NCBI GenBank assembly: GCA_022572105.1
Contig: JACZWN010000071.1
Coordinates: 1-14,780, forward strand
Source of the DNA: Pseudomonadota bacterium
GTDB taxonomy: Bacteria > Pseudomonadota > Alphaproteobacteria > Kiloniellales > J153
Length of the DNA stretch: 14,780 nt
Reading direction: 5' to 3'
Position 1 is the first letter of the stretch. Each line of letters opens with the position of its first letter. The position numbers and the translations under genes were made by a program. This document shows positions 1 through 10,333 of this stretch, piece after piece. The notes under the pieces are model-generated. The model made no database searches and was not told the origin of the DNA. It saw nothing but the letters and a program-made list of their open reading frames with translations.

Positions 1-773
1 CAAAGAACCAGATTCTTCAGGAAAGCATCGGCCATCTGCTGACCCGGCCCGTCGGTCGCCCGCCGAAGCGGGTGCTCCGATACTATGCCAGTTTCAGCTA
101 TCAGGCTGGAAGCTGGGACAGGAAGCGTCGTGTCGTGGCCAAGGTCGAATGGCATCCCGGCGAACTGCACTCCCGCGTCGGATTTATCGTCACCAACCTG
201 AGCCGTTCCGCCGAGCGGGTGACATGGTTCTACAATCAGCGGGGCAAAGCGGAGCAGTACATCAAGGAAGGCAAGAACGCGATCAAATGGACGCGGCTGT
301 CGTGCCGCAAGTTCCGCGACAATGCGGTTCGGCTCCGGCTTCACGCCCTGGCCTACAATCTCGCCAACTTCATGCGGACGCTGGCTTTGCCGAAGGAGGT
401 CGAGCACTGGTCATTGACGACGCTACGGGAGAAGCTGGTCAAGATCGGTGCAAAAGTCGTGCGCCATGGCCGGTACGTCACGTTCCAATTGGCCGAGGTC
501 GCGGTGCCGAGGGAACTGTTCCGGAAAATCCTGAGCCTGATCGATGATCTGCGACGAAGACCCGCCCCGGCGTAGGCCGGGAAAATCGACGGCCAGGTGA
601 AAACGACAAGAGAGGTCTGTCTGGATGGCGAGAAAAATGACCGAATGGCCTTCCAAGCGCGGGCCGATCTCCAAAATCTGGTCATCGGATGGCTGCGGAA
701 GGAATGCCGTTCCCTTGGCGGTGGGACGGTGGTACGATTTCCATGGTTTTGGATGTCATCTGGGGAATGTCGG
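1..773 (+). mobile_element. Right part of an IS1380-family insertion sequence
   Basis: The transposase frame is followed by about 200 bases without a credible gene, which would be the 3' non-coding end of the element. The right boundary is uncertain. I place it near 773, where TGGGGAATGTCGG resembles the G-rich termini I remember for IS1380-family ends. Right after it comes the lone miniature-element end at 777-795. The left end is outside the window, so the terminal inverted repeat and target duplication cannot be checked here. Confidence 0.5.
3..575 (+). CDS. IS1380-type transposase, C-terminal part (cut by window edge)
   Basis: DDE transposase that moves its own insertion sequence; only the C-terminal 190 residues lie in the window. 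The frame is open from base 3, upstream of the first possible in-frame start (GTG at 72), so the gene begins outside. Visible family features are the segment YYASFSYQAGSW near the left edge, then VEWHPGEL and FIVTNL. A Y-x2-R-x3-E-x6-K signature follows (YNQRGKAEQYIKEGK), holding the third catalytic acid of IS4/IS1380-like enzymes, and then the helix with LRLHALAYNLANFMR. No frameshift or internal stop is seen, so the copy may be intact; this depends on sequence left of the window. It ends in TAG. I am sure of the transposase class and fairly sure of the IS1380 family. Confidence 0.9.
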   Translation, partial: KNQILQESIGHLLTRPVGRPPKRVLRYYASFSYQAGSWDRKRRVVAKVEWHPGELHSRVGFIVTNLSRSAERVTWFYNQRGKAEQYIKEGKNAIKWTRLSCRKFRDNAVRLRLHALAYNLANFMRTLALPKEVEHWSLTTLREKLVKIGAKVVRHGRYVTFQLAEVAVPRELFRKILSLIDDLRRRPAPA

Positions 774-776
774 TTG

Positions 777-795
777 ATACCAAGGAGCGTTGATA
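777..795 (+). repeat. Lone end of the ATACCAAGGAGCG repeat family
   Basis: Nineteen bases (ATACCAAGGAGCGTTGATA) are identical to the outer part of the terminal repeat of the two miniature elements at 990-1119 and 14193-14485. The match stops where those copies continue ATGACCC; here GGGGCCC follows. No inverted partner is found nearby, and the next copy (from 992) is in the same orientation. It is probably a truncated or recombined element end. The adjacent IS1380 element may have been involved, but that is inference. Confidence 0.8.
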
Positions 796-989
796 GGGGC
801 CCAAAGGCAAGCTCTGTTGATCGCCGGTGCCGGCGAGATCAAGGGCAAGGGCCCCCGGCCGCCTGCGCCTGGCCCACATCACCAACGCCTCGGTATCCAG
901 CAGCCGGCACGGGCTTCATCGCCGCCAACATCGCCCCCCAGAGCGCCGTCAGGCCAGAGCACCGCCAGGACCGATGGCTGCTGGCCGGC
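796..989. other. Non-coding spacer between lone repeat end and copy A
   Basis: About 190 GC-rich bases between two same-direction repeat ends. Short open frames exist on both strands, but none has a ribosome binding site, a recognisable motif or codon use like the neighbouring genes. I see no hairpin, promoter or RNA gene. It could be a decayed gene fragment or the remains of a longer repeat element. Confidence 0.5.
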
Positions 990-1119
990 TTATACCAAGG
1001 AGCGTTGATAATGACCCATAGAGATCGGGCAGGCGGTCCACCGGGTAGGAGGGAAGCCGCGGGCGATGCGGGCCGATGTGCCCCATGAAATGGGTCAATA
1101 TCAAGGACGGTTGGTATTA
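990..1119. mobile_element. Miniature inverted-repeat element, copy A (130 bp)
   Basis: On the plus strand it starts TTATACCAAGGAGCG and ends CGGTTGGTATTA. The left end is identical to copy B (14193-14485) for 36 bases (992-1027). The right end (1090-1117) is a diverged inverted copy, matching 22 of 28 positions. A 31-base interior block (1042-1072) is identical to 14257-14287 of copy B. It encodes no transposase, so it would be moved in trans. Its right end supplies the TAA stop of the minus-strand YeeZ-like gene (1117-1119). The left end carries AAGGAG then ATG (1011), opening a 25-codon frame to 1088 that begins MTHRDRAG. Confidence 0.85.
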
Positions 1120-2001
1120 CCCTTCGCTCGCGAGGATCGCCTGCAGGCCGGCCTGGTAGTCGGGATAGGCGAGCGCGACGCCCAGTTCCTCCTTGATGCG
1201 GCGGTTGGAGACCCGCTTGTTATCCCGGTAGAAGCTCAGCGCCATGGCCGAGAGCTCGGCCGCCGCGATGGGCACGAGCGGTGGCGGCGCCACCCCGAGA
1301 AGCTCGCAGGCGGTGGCGATGACTTCGGCCGGCGCCGCCGCGGCGTCGTCGCAGACGTTGTAGACCCGGCCTGGGTGCGGGTGGGCGATCGAAGCCTCCA
1401 GGACGCGCGCGAGGTCGTCCACATGGATGCGGCTGAACATCTGGCCCGGCTTATGGATGCGCTTGGCGGTGCCGGCGCGGACCCGATCGAAGGCGCTGCG
1501 CCCGGGACCGTAGATCCCGGCCAGGCGGAAGACGTGGAGCGGCAGGCCGGCCGTGTGCCGGAGAGCGAGCCAGGCGCGCTCGGCCGCGACCCGGCGTTCG
1601 GCGCGATCGCTGGTTGGCGCGAGCGCCGAGTCCTCGTCGACCCAGCCGCCGGCGCGATCGCCGTAGACGCCGGTGGTCGAAAGGTAGCCGGCCCAGGCGA
1701 TGCTTCGGCAGGCGGCGATGTCGCGCCCATGGAGCTCGGCGGCCGGGTCGCCGGCCTCATCCGGCGGCACGCTCACCAACAGATGGGTGGTGCCGGCGAG
1801 CGCCGCGGCCGGGTCGACGAGCGGCCGCGCCCGGTCGAAGATGACGACCTCGAACCCGTCCGCCCGCAATGCCTCCGCCGCCGCCTCGCTCCGTGTCGTC
1901 CCGGCCACGGCCCAGCCGCGCGCCCCGAGGCGATCGGCAAAGACCCGGGCGCTATAGCCGAGGCCGAAAACGAAGAGGCGGGGCGTGGAGTCGGTGGCCA
2001 T
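1117..2001 (-). CDS. YeeZ-like SDR / NAD(P)-dependent epimerase family protein
   Basis: A 294-residue Rossmann-fold protein of the extended or atypical short-chain dehydrogenase group. Near the N-terminus the dinucleotide-binding loop is FGLGYSA (residues 12-18), the form seen in YeeZ-type proteins rather than the classical GxxGxxG. The middle holds YLSTTGVYGDRAGGWVDE and then FRLAGIYGPGRSAFDRV, both typical of this group. A substrate-domain segment FSRIHVDDLARVL and the tail YPDYQAGLQAIL follow. The substrate is unknown. The ATG at 2001 has no strong Shine-Dalgarno but fits the usual N-terminus. The gene is divergent from vapBC and ends in TAA inside the end of miniature element copy A; the C-terminus looks complete, so the element did not truncate it. 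Confidence 0.85.
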   Translation of the reverse strand: MATDSTPRLFVFGLGYSARVFADRLGARGWAVAGTTRSEAAAEALRADGFEVVIFDRARPLVDPAAALAGTTHLLVSVPPDEAGDPAAELHGRDIAACRSIAWAGYLSTTGVYGDRAGGWVDEDSALAPTSDRAERRVAAERAWLALRHTAGLPLHVFRLAGIYGPGRSAFDRVRAGTAKRIHKPGQMFSRIHVDDLARVLEASIAHPHPGRVYNVCDDAAAAPAEVIATACELLGVAPPPLVPIAAAELSAMALSFYRDNKRVSNRRIKEELGVALAYPDYQAGLQAILASEG

Positions 2002-2156
2002 GGCGAGAGCCGGGGTTGGGGCGCGCGGCGCTTGCGCGGGCCGCTACAAGTGGCGAATCTAAGGGCGGGAAATAGCTGGAACAAGCGCGCAATAACCCCG
2101 AGGCCCGCATTATGGCCGGGCCGGCCCAGGTCCCGATCCCTTTTCGATCAGAGAAT

Positions 2157-2204
2157 TTGCTATTCCTTACTTTAAAGTAAGGAATTTCTGGTTTATAAAG
2201 GAAT
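2157..2204 (+). promoter_or_regulatory. vapBC promoter/operator with perfect 24-bp palindrome
   Basis: An AT-rich island in GC-rich DNA. Positions 2162-2185 form a perfect palindrome, half-site ATTCCTTACTTT followed by its exact complement. A half-site copy AAGGAAT occurs at 2179-2185 and again at 2198-2204, where it overlaps the ribosome binding site of vapB. This layout suits autoregulation by the AbrB-like antitoxin, alone or with its toxin, the usual mode for such operons. TTGCTA at 2157-2162 could be a -35 box, but no clear -10 can be chosen. Confidence 0.75.
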
Positions 2205-2208
2205 CACC

Positions 2209-2448
2209 ATGTCCATTTCGACGCTCACCAGCAAGGGACAAACCACGGTCCCCAAGGACATCCGCCGACACCTCGGCCTGAAGCCAGGCGATAAGATCCG
2301 GTTTCTGGTCGAGGACGACGGGCGCGTGGTCATCCTGCCGGCGACGCTGCATCTGCGCGATCTCAGAGGCAGCCTGCCCAAGCCGTCAAAACCGGTCAGC
2401 GTCGAGCGGATGAACGAGGCGATCCGTAAGCGGGCCGGTCGCGCGTGA
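2209..2448 (+). CDS. vapB: AbrB/MazE-family antitoxin (VapB-type)
   Basis: A 79-residue DNA-binding antitoxin. Residues 1 to about 45 form a swapped-hairpin AbrB domain: STLTSKGQTTVPKDIRRHLGLKPGDKIRF, with the conserved GQ(T/V)T(V/I)P core and L-x-L-x-PGD turn, then a VVILPA strand. The C-terminal 30 residues, with PKPSKPVSVERMNEAIRKR, are the expected toxin-binding tail. The ATG has an AAAGGA ribosome site 6 bases upstream. Its TGA overlaps the GTG of the toxin gene (GTGA), so translation is probably coupled. It should neutralise the PIN toxin and repress the operon through the upstream palindrome. The AbrB-PIN pairing is known among VapBC modules; the gene symbol is by family, not orthology. 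Confidence 0.9.
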   Translation: MSISTLTSKGQTTVPKDIRRHLGLKPGDKIRFLVEDDGRVVILPATLHLRDLRGSLPKPSKPVSVERMNEAIRKRAGRA

Positions 2449-2840
2449 TCGGGCTCGATACCAACGTGCTGGTCCGTTACCTGGTCGAGGACGATCCGGA
2501 GCAGGCGGCCAAGGCCGCCAAGCTCATCGAGAAGCGATGCACCGAGGACGATCCCGGCTTCGTCAACCGGATCGTCCTGTGCGAGCTGGTCTGGGTTCTG
2601 GAAAGCGCCTACGGCTACGCGCGTGCGACCATCGCCGCGACCATCGAGAGCCTGCTGCGCACCGCGGAGTTGGAAATCGATGCGGCCGAGGCGGCCTGGT
2701 CGGCGTTGACCGCCTACCGCACCGGAGGCGCCGACTTTTCCGATGCGCTCGTCGGCCGGCTCAATCGAGGCGCCGGTTGCAGCGCGACCGCGACCTTCGA
2801 TAAGGGTGCCGCGAAGCTCGACGACTTCTTCACACCGTAA
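2445..2840 (+). CDS. vapC: PIN-domain ribonuclease toxin (VapC-type)
   Basis: A 131-residue PIN-domain protein that by family cleaves RNA, often tRNA or rRNA, when its antitoxin is lost. All four expected acidic residues are present: D5 in GLDTNVLVR, E47 in LCELVWVLE, D97 in GGADFSDAL, and D119 in TATFDKGA. Nothing suggests inactivation. It starts with GTG at 2445, overlapping the antitoxin stop by four bases, which forces this start and indicates one transcript. The RNA target cannot be told from sequence. The gene ends TAA, followed by CAAGG rather than TACC, and is convergent with fzlA. Confidence 0.92.
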   Translation: MIGLDTNVLVRYLVEDDPEQAAKAAKLIEKRCTEDDPGFVNRIVLCELVWVLESAYGYARATIAATIESLLRTAELEIDAAEAAWSALTAYRTGGADFSDALVGRLNRGAGCSATATFDKGAAKLDDFFTP

Positions 2841-2855
2841 CAAGGTTGACGCGCT

Positions 2856-2878
2856 GGGGCGTATTTTGCCCGCGCCCC
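2856..2878. terminator. Possible weak hairpin terminator between vapC and fzlA
   Basis: GGGGCG (2856-2861) pairs with CGCCCC (2873-2878) across an 11-base loop containing TATTTTG, in the 41-bp gap between two convergent genes. No run of T follows in either direction, so intrinsic termination is doubtful. The placement is the main argument. Confidence 0.3.
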
Positions 2879-2881
2879 TAT

Positions 2882-3550
2882 TCAAAAATCCAGGTCCGCG
2901 TAGTGCTTGGGCGGGGTGATGCCGGGGATGTGGTCGGCCAGGATGGCGCGCAGGCTGGGCCGCGACTTGACCCGGGCGTACCAGTCCTTGGCGCCCGCGT
3001 GGTCTTCCCAGGGCACGTCGCCCAGGTAGTCGATTGCCGAGAGGTGGGCCGCGGCGGCGATATCGGCGAGCGAGAAGCTCTCGCCGGCGAGCCAGCGGCG
3101 CCGGTCGCACAGCCAGGCGATGTAGTCCAGGTGGTAGTGGATGTTTTGATGCCCGGCGCGGATCGCCGAGGCGTTGGGCTGGCCCAGGCCGAGGAAGCGC
3201 TTCATGACCTTCTCCTCGATCAGGTTGGCGCTCACCTCGTGGCGGAACTTGACGTCGAACCATTGCGCCAGGCGCCGGGTCTCGGCGCGGTCGAGCGGGT
3301 TCGCGCCAAGGAGCGGCGGCTCGGGGTAGGCCTCGTCCAGGTACTCGGCGGCGACGGCCGCGCCCACGATCGAGGTGCCGTCCTCCTCGATCAGCACCGG
3401 CACCTCGCCGGCCGGGTTGAGCTTGAGAAAACCCTCGCGCCGCTCCCAGACCTTCTCGGTCTTGAGCGCGACCTCGAGCCGCTTCTCGCCCAAGAGAATG
3501 CGGATCTGGCGGCAGCCGGGATCGAGCGGAAGGTGATAGAGCGTACGCAC
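2882..3550 (-). CDS. fzlA: FzlA-like glutathione S-transferase-fold protein
   Basis: 222 residues with the GST fold. The N-terminal thioredoxin-like domain (about 1-80) starts RTLYHLPLDPGCRQIRILLGEK and holds NPAGEVPVLIEEDG. The helical domain (about 90-215) holds EKVMKRFLGLGQP, the GST motif WLAGESFSLADIAAAAHLSAIDYLGDVPW, and the tail HYADLDF. Length and the C-terminal tail fit FzlA, the alphaproteobacterial FtsZ-binding protein needed for constriction in Caulobacter. FzlA does not act as a typical glutathione enzyme, and its C-terminal tail is functionally important. Assignment to FzlA rather than another GST is recalled from the family. The start is GTG with a poor ribosome site. It lies downstream of gltB on the same strand but is separated by a large inverted repeat, so it probably has its own promoter. 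Confidence 0.8.
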   Translation of the reverse strand: MRTLYHLPLDPGCRQIRILLGEKRLEVALKTEKVWERREGFLKLNPAGEVPVLIEEDGTSIVGAAVAAEYLDEAYPEPPLLGANPLDRAETRRLAQWFDVKFRHEVSANLIEEKVMKRFLGLGQPNASAIRAGHQNIHYHLDYIAWLCDRRRWLAGESFSLADIAAAAHLSAIDYLGDVPWEDHAGAKDWYARVKSRPSLRAILADHIPGITPPKHYADLDF

Positions 3551-3611
3551 GGGGAGCGACTATAGCCCCGGACAGACCGCCGTGAACAGCGCCGCGGCTC
3601 TTGGAGGTCGA

Positions 3612-3783
3612 ACCACAGAGACACAGAGGCACAGAGAACCAATAAGAAAACTCTCACCACGAAGGCACAAAGATCACCAAGAACATGCTGTCTGCGCGCT
3701 CCGCGCGCTTTGGTCCTCTTCGTGTTCTTCGGGCCTTCGTGGTGAACTATTTTTGGTTCTCTGTGCCTCTGTGTCTCTGTGGT
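3612..3783. repeat. 172-bp nested inverted repeat of the CACAGAGACACAGAGG family
   Basis: The outer arms (3612-3642 and 3753-3783) are perfect 31-bp inverted copies containing CCACAGAGACACAGAGGC. A second pair, TCACCACGAAGGC at 3654-3666, is inverted at 3733-3745. A centre hairpin, GCGCGC-TCC-GCGCGC, lies at 3694-3708. It can fold into one long cruciform or RNA hairpin. I recall this sequence as scattered across many unrelated bacterial genomes, where it causes spurious predicted peptides such as SVPLCLCG. It has no gene of its own. It ends 12 bp before the gltB stop codon and could act as a transcript end or stabiliser for gltB; that is inference. Confidence 0.9.
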
Positions 3784-3795
3784 GAAATACCCGAT

Positions 3796-8394
<4,599 letters not shown>

Positions 8395-8399
8395 GGCGG

Positions 8400-8406
8400 C
8401 CTCCTT
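8400..8406 (-). promoter_or_regulatory. gltB ribosome binding site
   Basis: AAGGAGG on the minus strand, 5 bases from ATG at 8394. It decides the gltB start against the longer in-frame ATG at 8418. Confidence 0.85.
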
Positions 8407-8417
8407 CGATCGGCGCA

Positions 8418-8434
8418 TTATACCAAAGGTATTA
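8418..8434 (-). repeat. 17-bp collapsed element end-to-end palindrome at the gltD stop
   Basis: Read on the minus strand it is TAATACC-TTT-GGTATAA. Its left half is exactly the gene-proximal end of miniature elements A and B, and its right half exactly their distal end, with the interior missing. The first TAA is the gltD stop codon. It occupies nearly half of the 37-bp gltD-gltB gap. It may be an internally deleted copy, or the minimal recognition unit of the family. Confidence 0.7.
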
Positions 8435-9886
8435 CGCCACCGCCCGCGCCGCCGGTTGCGCGCGCGCGGCTTCCTTGGCCGTGATGTATTTGTGGATCTC
8501 CTCGGCCGCGTCGCGTCCGTCGCGGATCGCCCAGACCACCAGCGAGGCGCCGCGCACGATGTCGCCGGCGGCGAACACGCCGTCCATGCTGGTCACCATG
8601 GTGCGGAAGTCGATCTTGATCGTGCCCCAGCGCGTCAAGGTCAGCTCGCCGGTGTCGAACAGGCTCGGCAGGTCCTCGGGGTCGAAGCCGAGCGCCGTGA
8701 TCACCATGTCGGCCGCGAGCGTGTAGTTTGAGCCCTCGATGACCTGCGGCGTGTGCCGGCCGGTCGCATCGGGGATGCCCAAGTGCATGCGCAAGGCGCG
8801 CACGCCTTCGACCCGGCCGTTGCCCAGGAAGGCCTCGGGCGCGGACAGCCAGACGAACTCGACGCCCTCCTCCTCGGCATGAGCGACCTCGCGCCGCGAG
8901 CCGGGCATGTTCTGCCGGTCGCGCCGGTACAGGCACTTGACCGAGCGCGCGCCCTGGCGCACTGCGGTGCGCACGCAATCCATGGCCGTGTCGCCGCCGC
9001 CGATTACGACCATGTCCTTGCCGGCCGCATCGAGGGAGCCGTCATCGAAGGCCGGCACCTCATCCCCCAGGCCCTTGCGGTTGGCGGCGATCAGGTAATC
9101 CAGCGCCGGGTAGACACCGTTCAAGCCGACCCCGGGCACCTTGATCTCACGGGCCTTGTAGACGCCGATCGCGATCAGGACGGCGTCGTGACGCGCGCGC
9201 AATTCCTCGAGCGACATGTCGCGGCCGATCTCGCATTCCATATGGAAGCTCACGCCCGACTTGCGCAGCAACTCGGCGCGGCGCTCGACCACATGCTTCT
9301 CCAGCTTGAAGTTGGGAATGCCGTAGACCAGCAGGCCACCGACCCGGTCGTAGCGATCGTAGACGTGAACCTGATAGCCCTTGCGGCGCAGCTGCTCGGC
9401 GGCGGCCAGAGCGCCCGGCCCAGCGCCGACGATGCCGACCGAGCGCTCGCGCTCGATCCTCGGCACGACCGGCTTGACCCAGCCGCGTTCCCAGGCGGTT
9501 TCGGTGATGTAGGTCTCGATCGAGCCGATGGTCACGGTGCCGTGGCCGGCCTGCTCGATGACGCAGTTGCCCTCGCACAGGCGGTCTTGCGGACAGATGC
9601 GGCCACAGATCTCGGGTAAGTTGTTGGTCGCCTGGGACAGCTCGTAGGCTTCCTCCAGACGGCCCTGGGCGGTCAACATCAGCCACTCGGGGATGTTGTT
9701 TTGCACCGGGCAGTGGACCTGGCAGAAGGGGATACCGCACTGCGAGCAACGCGCGGCCTGGGCCGCCGCGGCCGCCTGATCGTACTCCTGGTAGATCTCG
9801 TCGAAGTCCCGACGCCGCGTCTCGGCGCCGCGCTTGTCCGGCCGCCGCGATCCGAGCTCGAAGAACTTCTGCATCCGATTTGGCAC
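8432..9886 (-). CDS. gltD: Glutamate synthase (NADPH) small (beta) subunit
   Basis: 484 residues. The beta subunit oxidises NADPH through FAD and passes electrons by two 4Fe-4S clusters to GltB. The cluster cysteines are C47, C50, C55, C59 (CSQCGIPFCQVHC) and C94, C98, C104, C108 (CGRICPQDRLCEGNC). The FAD-binding loop is GIVGAGPGALAAAEQL (GxGxxG at 154-159), and the NADPH loop is VVIGGGDTAMDC (around 293-304). A C-terminal FAD contact ATSMDGVFAAGDI-like segment (MVTSMDGVFAAGDIVRG) is present. The start is GTG at 9886 with GAGG 7 bases upstream; ATG at 9874 is the alternative. It is the first gene of a gltD-gltB operon, the reverse of the E. coli gltB-gltD order. The stop TAA starts a repeat palindrome. 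Confidence 0.96.
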   Translation of the reverse strand: MPNRMQKFFELGSRRPDKRGAETRRRDFDEIYQEYDQAAAAAQAARCSQCGIPFCQVHCPVQNNIPEWLMLTAQGRLEEAYELSQATNNLPEICGRICPQDRLCEGNCVIEQAGHGTVTIGSIETYITETAWERGWVKPVVPRIERERSVGIVGAGPGALAAAEQLRRKGYQVHVYDRYDRVGGLLVYGIPNFKLEKHVVERRAELLRKSGVSFHMECEIGRDMSLEELRARHDAVLIAIGVYKAREIKVPGVGLNGVYPALDYLIAANRKGLGDEVPAFDDGSLDAAGKDMVVIGGGDTAMDCVRTAVRQGARSVKCLYRRDRQNMPGSRREVAHAEEEGVEFVWLSAPEAFLGNGRVEGVRALRMHLGIPDATGRHTPQVIEGSNYTLAADMVITALGFDPEDLPSLFDTGELTLTRWGTIKIDFRTMVTSMDGVFAAGDIVRGASLVVWAIRDGRDAAEEIHKYITAKEAARAQPAARAVA

Positions 9887-10127
9887 GTCGAGGCCTCGCC
9901 CCCTCTTGTCGGCCGGTTCACCCGGGCCGGTTCACCTGGGCCGGACCTGGATCGCCGGACCCCGGAAACCTCCGAAACCCGGACCGAGCCGCTCGGCCAT
10001 GTCTGTCGTGCTTGACCCTCCGCGCCGGACGGAGGCTTTGGGTCCGGCAGACCCGCCCGGAATTTAAAACCGGCGCGCGGCTCCCCGCGAGCAAGATCGC
10101 ACAACTAGGTCACGTTCTCTGCCTTAT
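9887..10127 (-). other. Long GC-rich 5' leader of gltD-gltB
   Basis: About 240 bases between the proposed promoter and the gltD GTG hold no credible gene. On the transcript there are two clear hairpins: CCTCCG pairing with CGGAGG (10017-10022 with 10030-10035) and CCGAG-x3-CTCGG (about 9984-9996). A 14-bp tandem repeat lies close to the start codon. A 22-codon frame starting at the ATG within the minus strand near 10000 lacks a ribosome site and is probably chance. I do not recognise a known riboswitch. Confidence 0.5.
9911..9944. repeat. 14-bp tandem repeat in the gltD leader
   Basis: GGCCGGTTCACCCG at 9911-9924 is repeated with one change at 9925-9938, and GGCCGG starts a third unit at 9939-9944. 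On the gltD transcript it reads GGTGAACCGGCC twice, about 25 to 58 bases before the start codon. The role is unknown. Confidence 0.85.
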
Positions 10128-10156
10128 AAATTACCGGATTTTTGCCGAAAAAGCAA
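10128..10156 (-). promoter_or_regulatory. Probable sigma-70 promoter of gltD-gltB
   Basis: On the minus strand TTGCTT (10156-10151) and TAATTT (10133-10128) are separated by exactly 17 bases, in an AT-rich stretch within otherwise GC-rich DNA. Transcription would start near 10120 and give the long leader. It is placed between two divergent genes, as expected. Confidence 0.55.
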
Positions 10157-10174
10157 GAGCCTGGCAAGCAGCCA

Positions 10175-10192
10175 TATTTTAAGCATAAAATA
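10175..10192. repeat. 18-bp AT-rich inverted repeat in the gltD-uppP divergent region
   Basis: TATTTTA-AGCA-TAAAATA, a perfect 7-bp inverted repeat with a 4-base centre. It lies about 20 bases upstream of the proposed gltD -35 box and could also hold the uppP -10 (TAAAAT, 10186-10191). It is a candidate operator or bent-DNA site; no factor is recognised. Confidence 0.5.
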
Positions 10193-10333
10193 GTACCATT
10201 TTTGGACTAAACTGCCCTCTGGGCGAATCGGACGGCGCGGTGTTAGTAAAGGCGCGCGTTCGCGAAAGACGGTGCTTTCAAGCCGCGCGAGGCCGTGGCC
10301 GAGGGCTGCGGCGCCGCGCCCGAGGATGTTGTC
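10193..10333. other. uppP upstream region
   Basis: 140 bases from the AT-rich divergent promoter zone to the uppP start. The plus-strand frame of uppP is open back to a GTG at 10295, but codons before 10334 do not resemble the family. A ribosome site GAGGA lies at 10322-10326. I see nothing else. Confidence 0.5.

Noticed and set aside
1066..2175. Plus-strand 369-codon frame opposite the YeeZ-like gene
   Set aside because: Antisense shadow with no domain signal; the minus strand shows a Rossmann-fold protein from start to stop.
2193..3632. Minus-strand 479-codon frame across vapBC and fzlA
   Set aside because: Shadow frame: it overlaps three better-supported genes and runs through the palindromic repeat arms.
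9930..10003. 22-codon upstream frame in the gltD leader
   Set aside because: No ribosome binding site and no regulatory codon run such as repeated Glu or Gln; probably chance.
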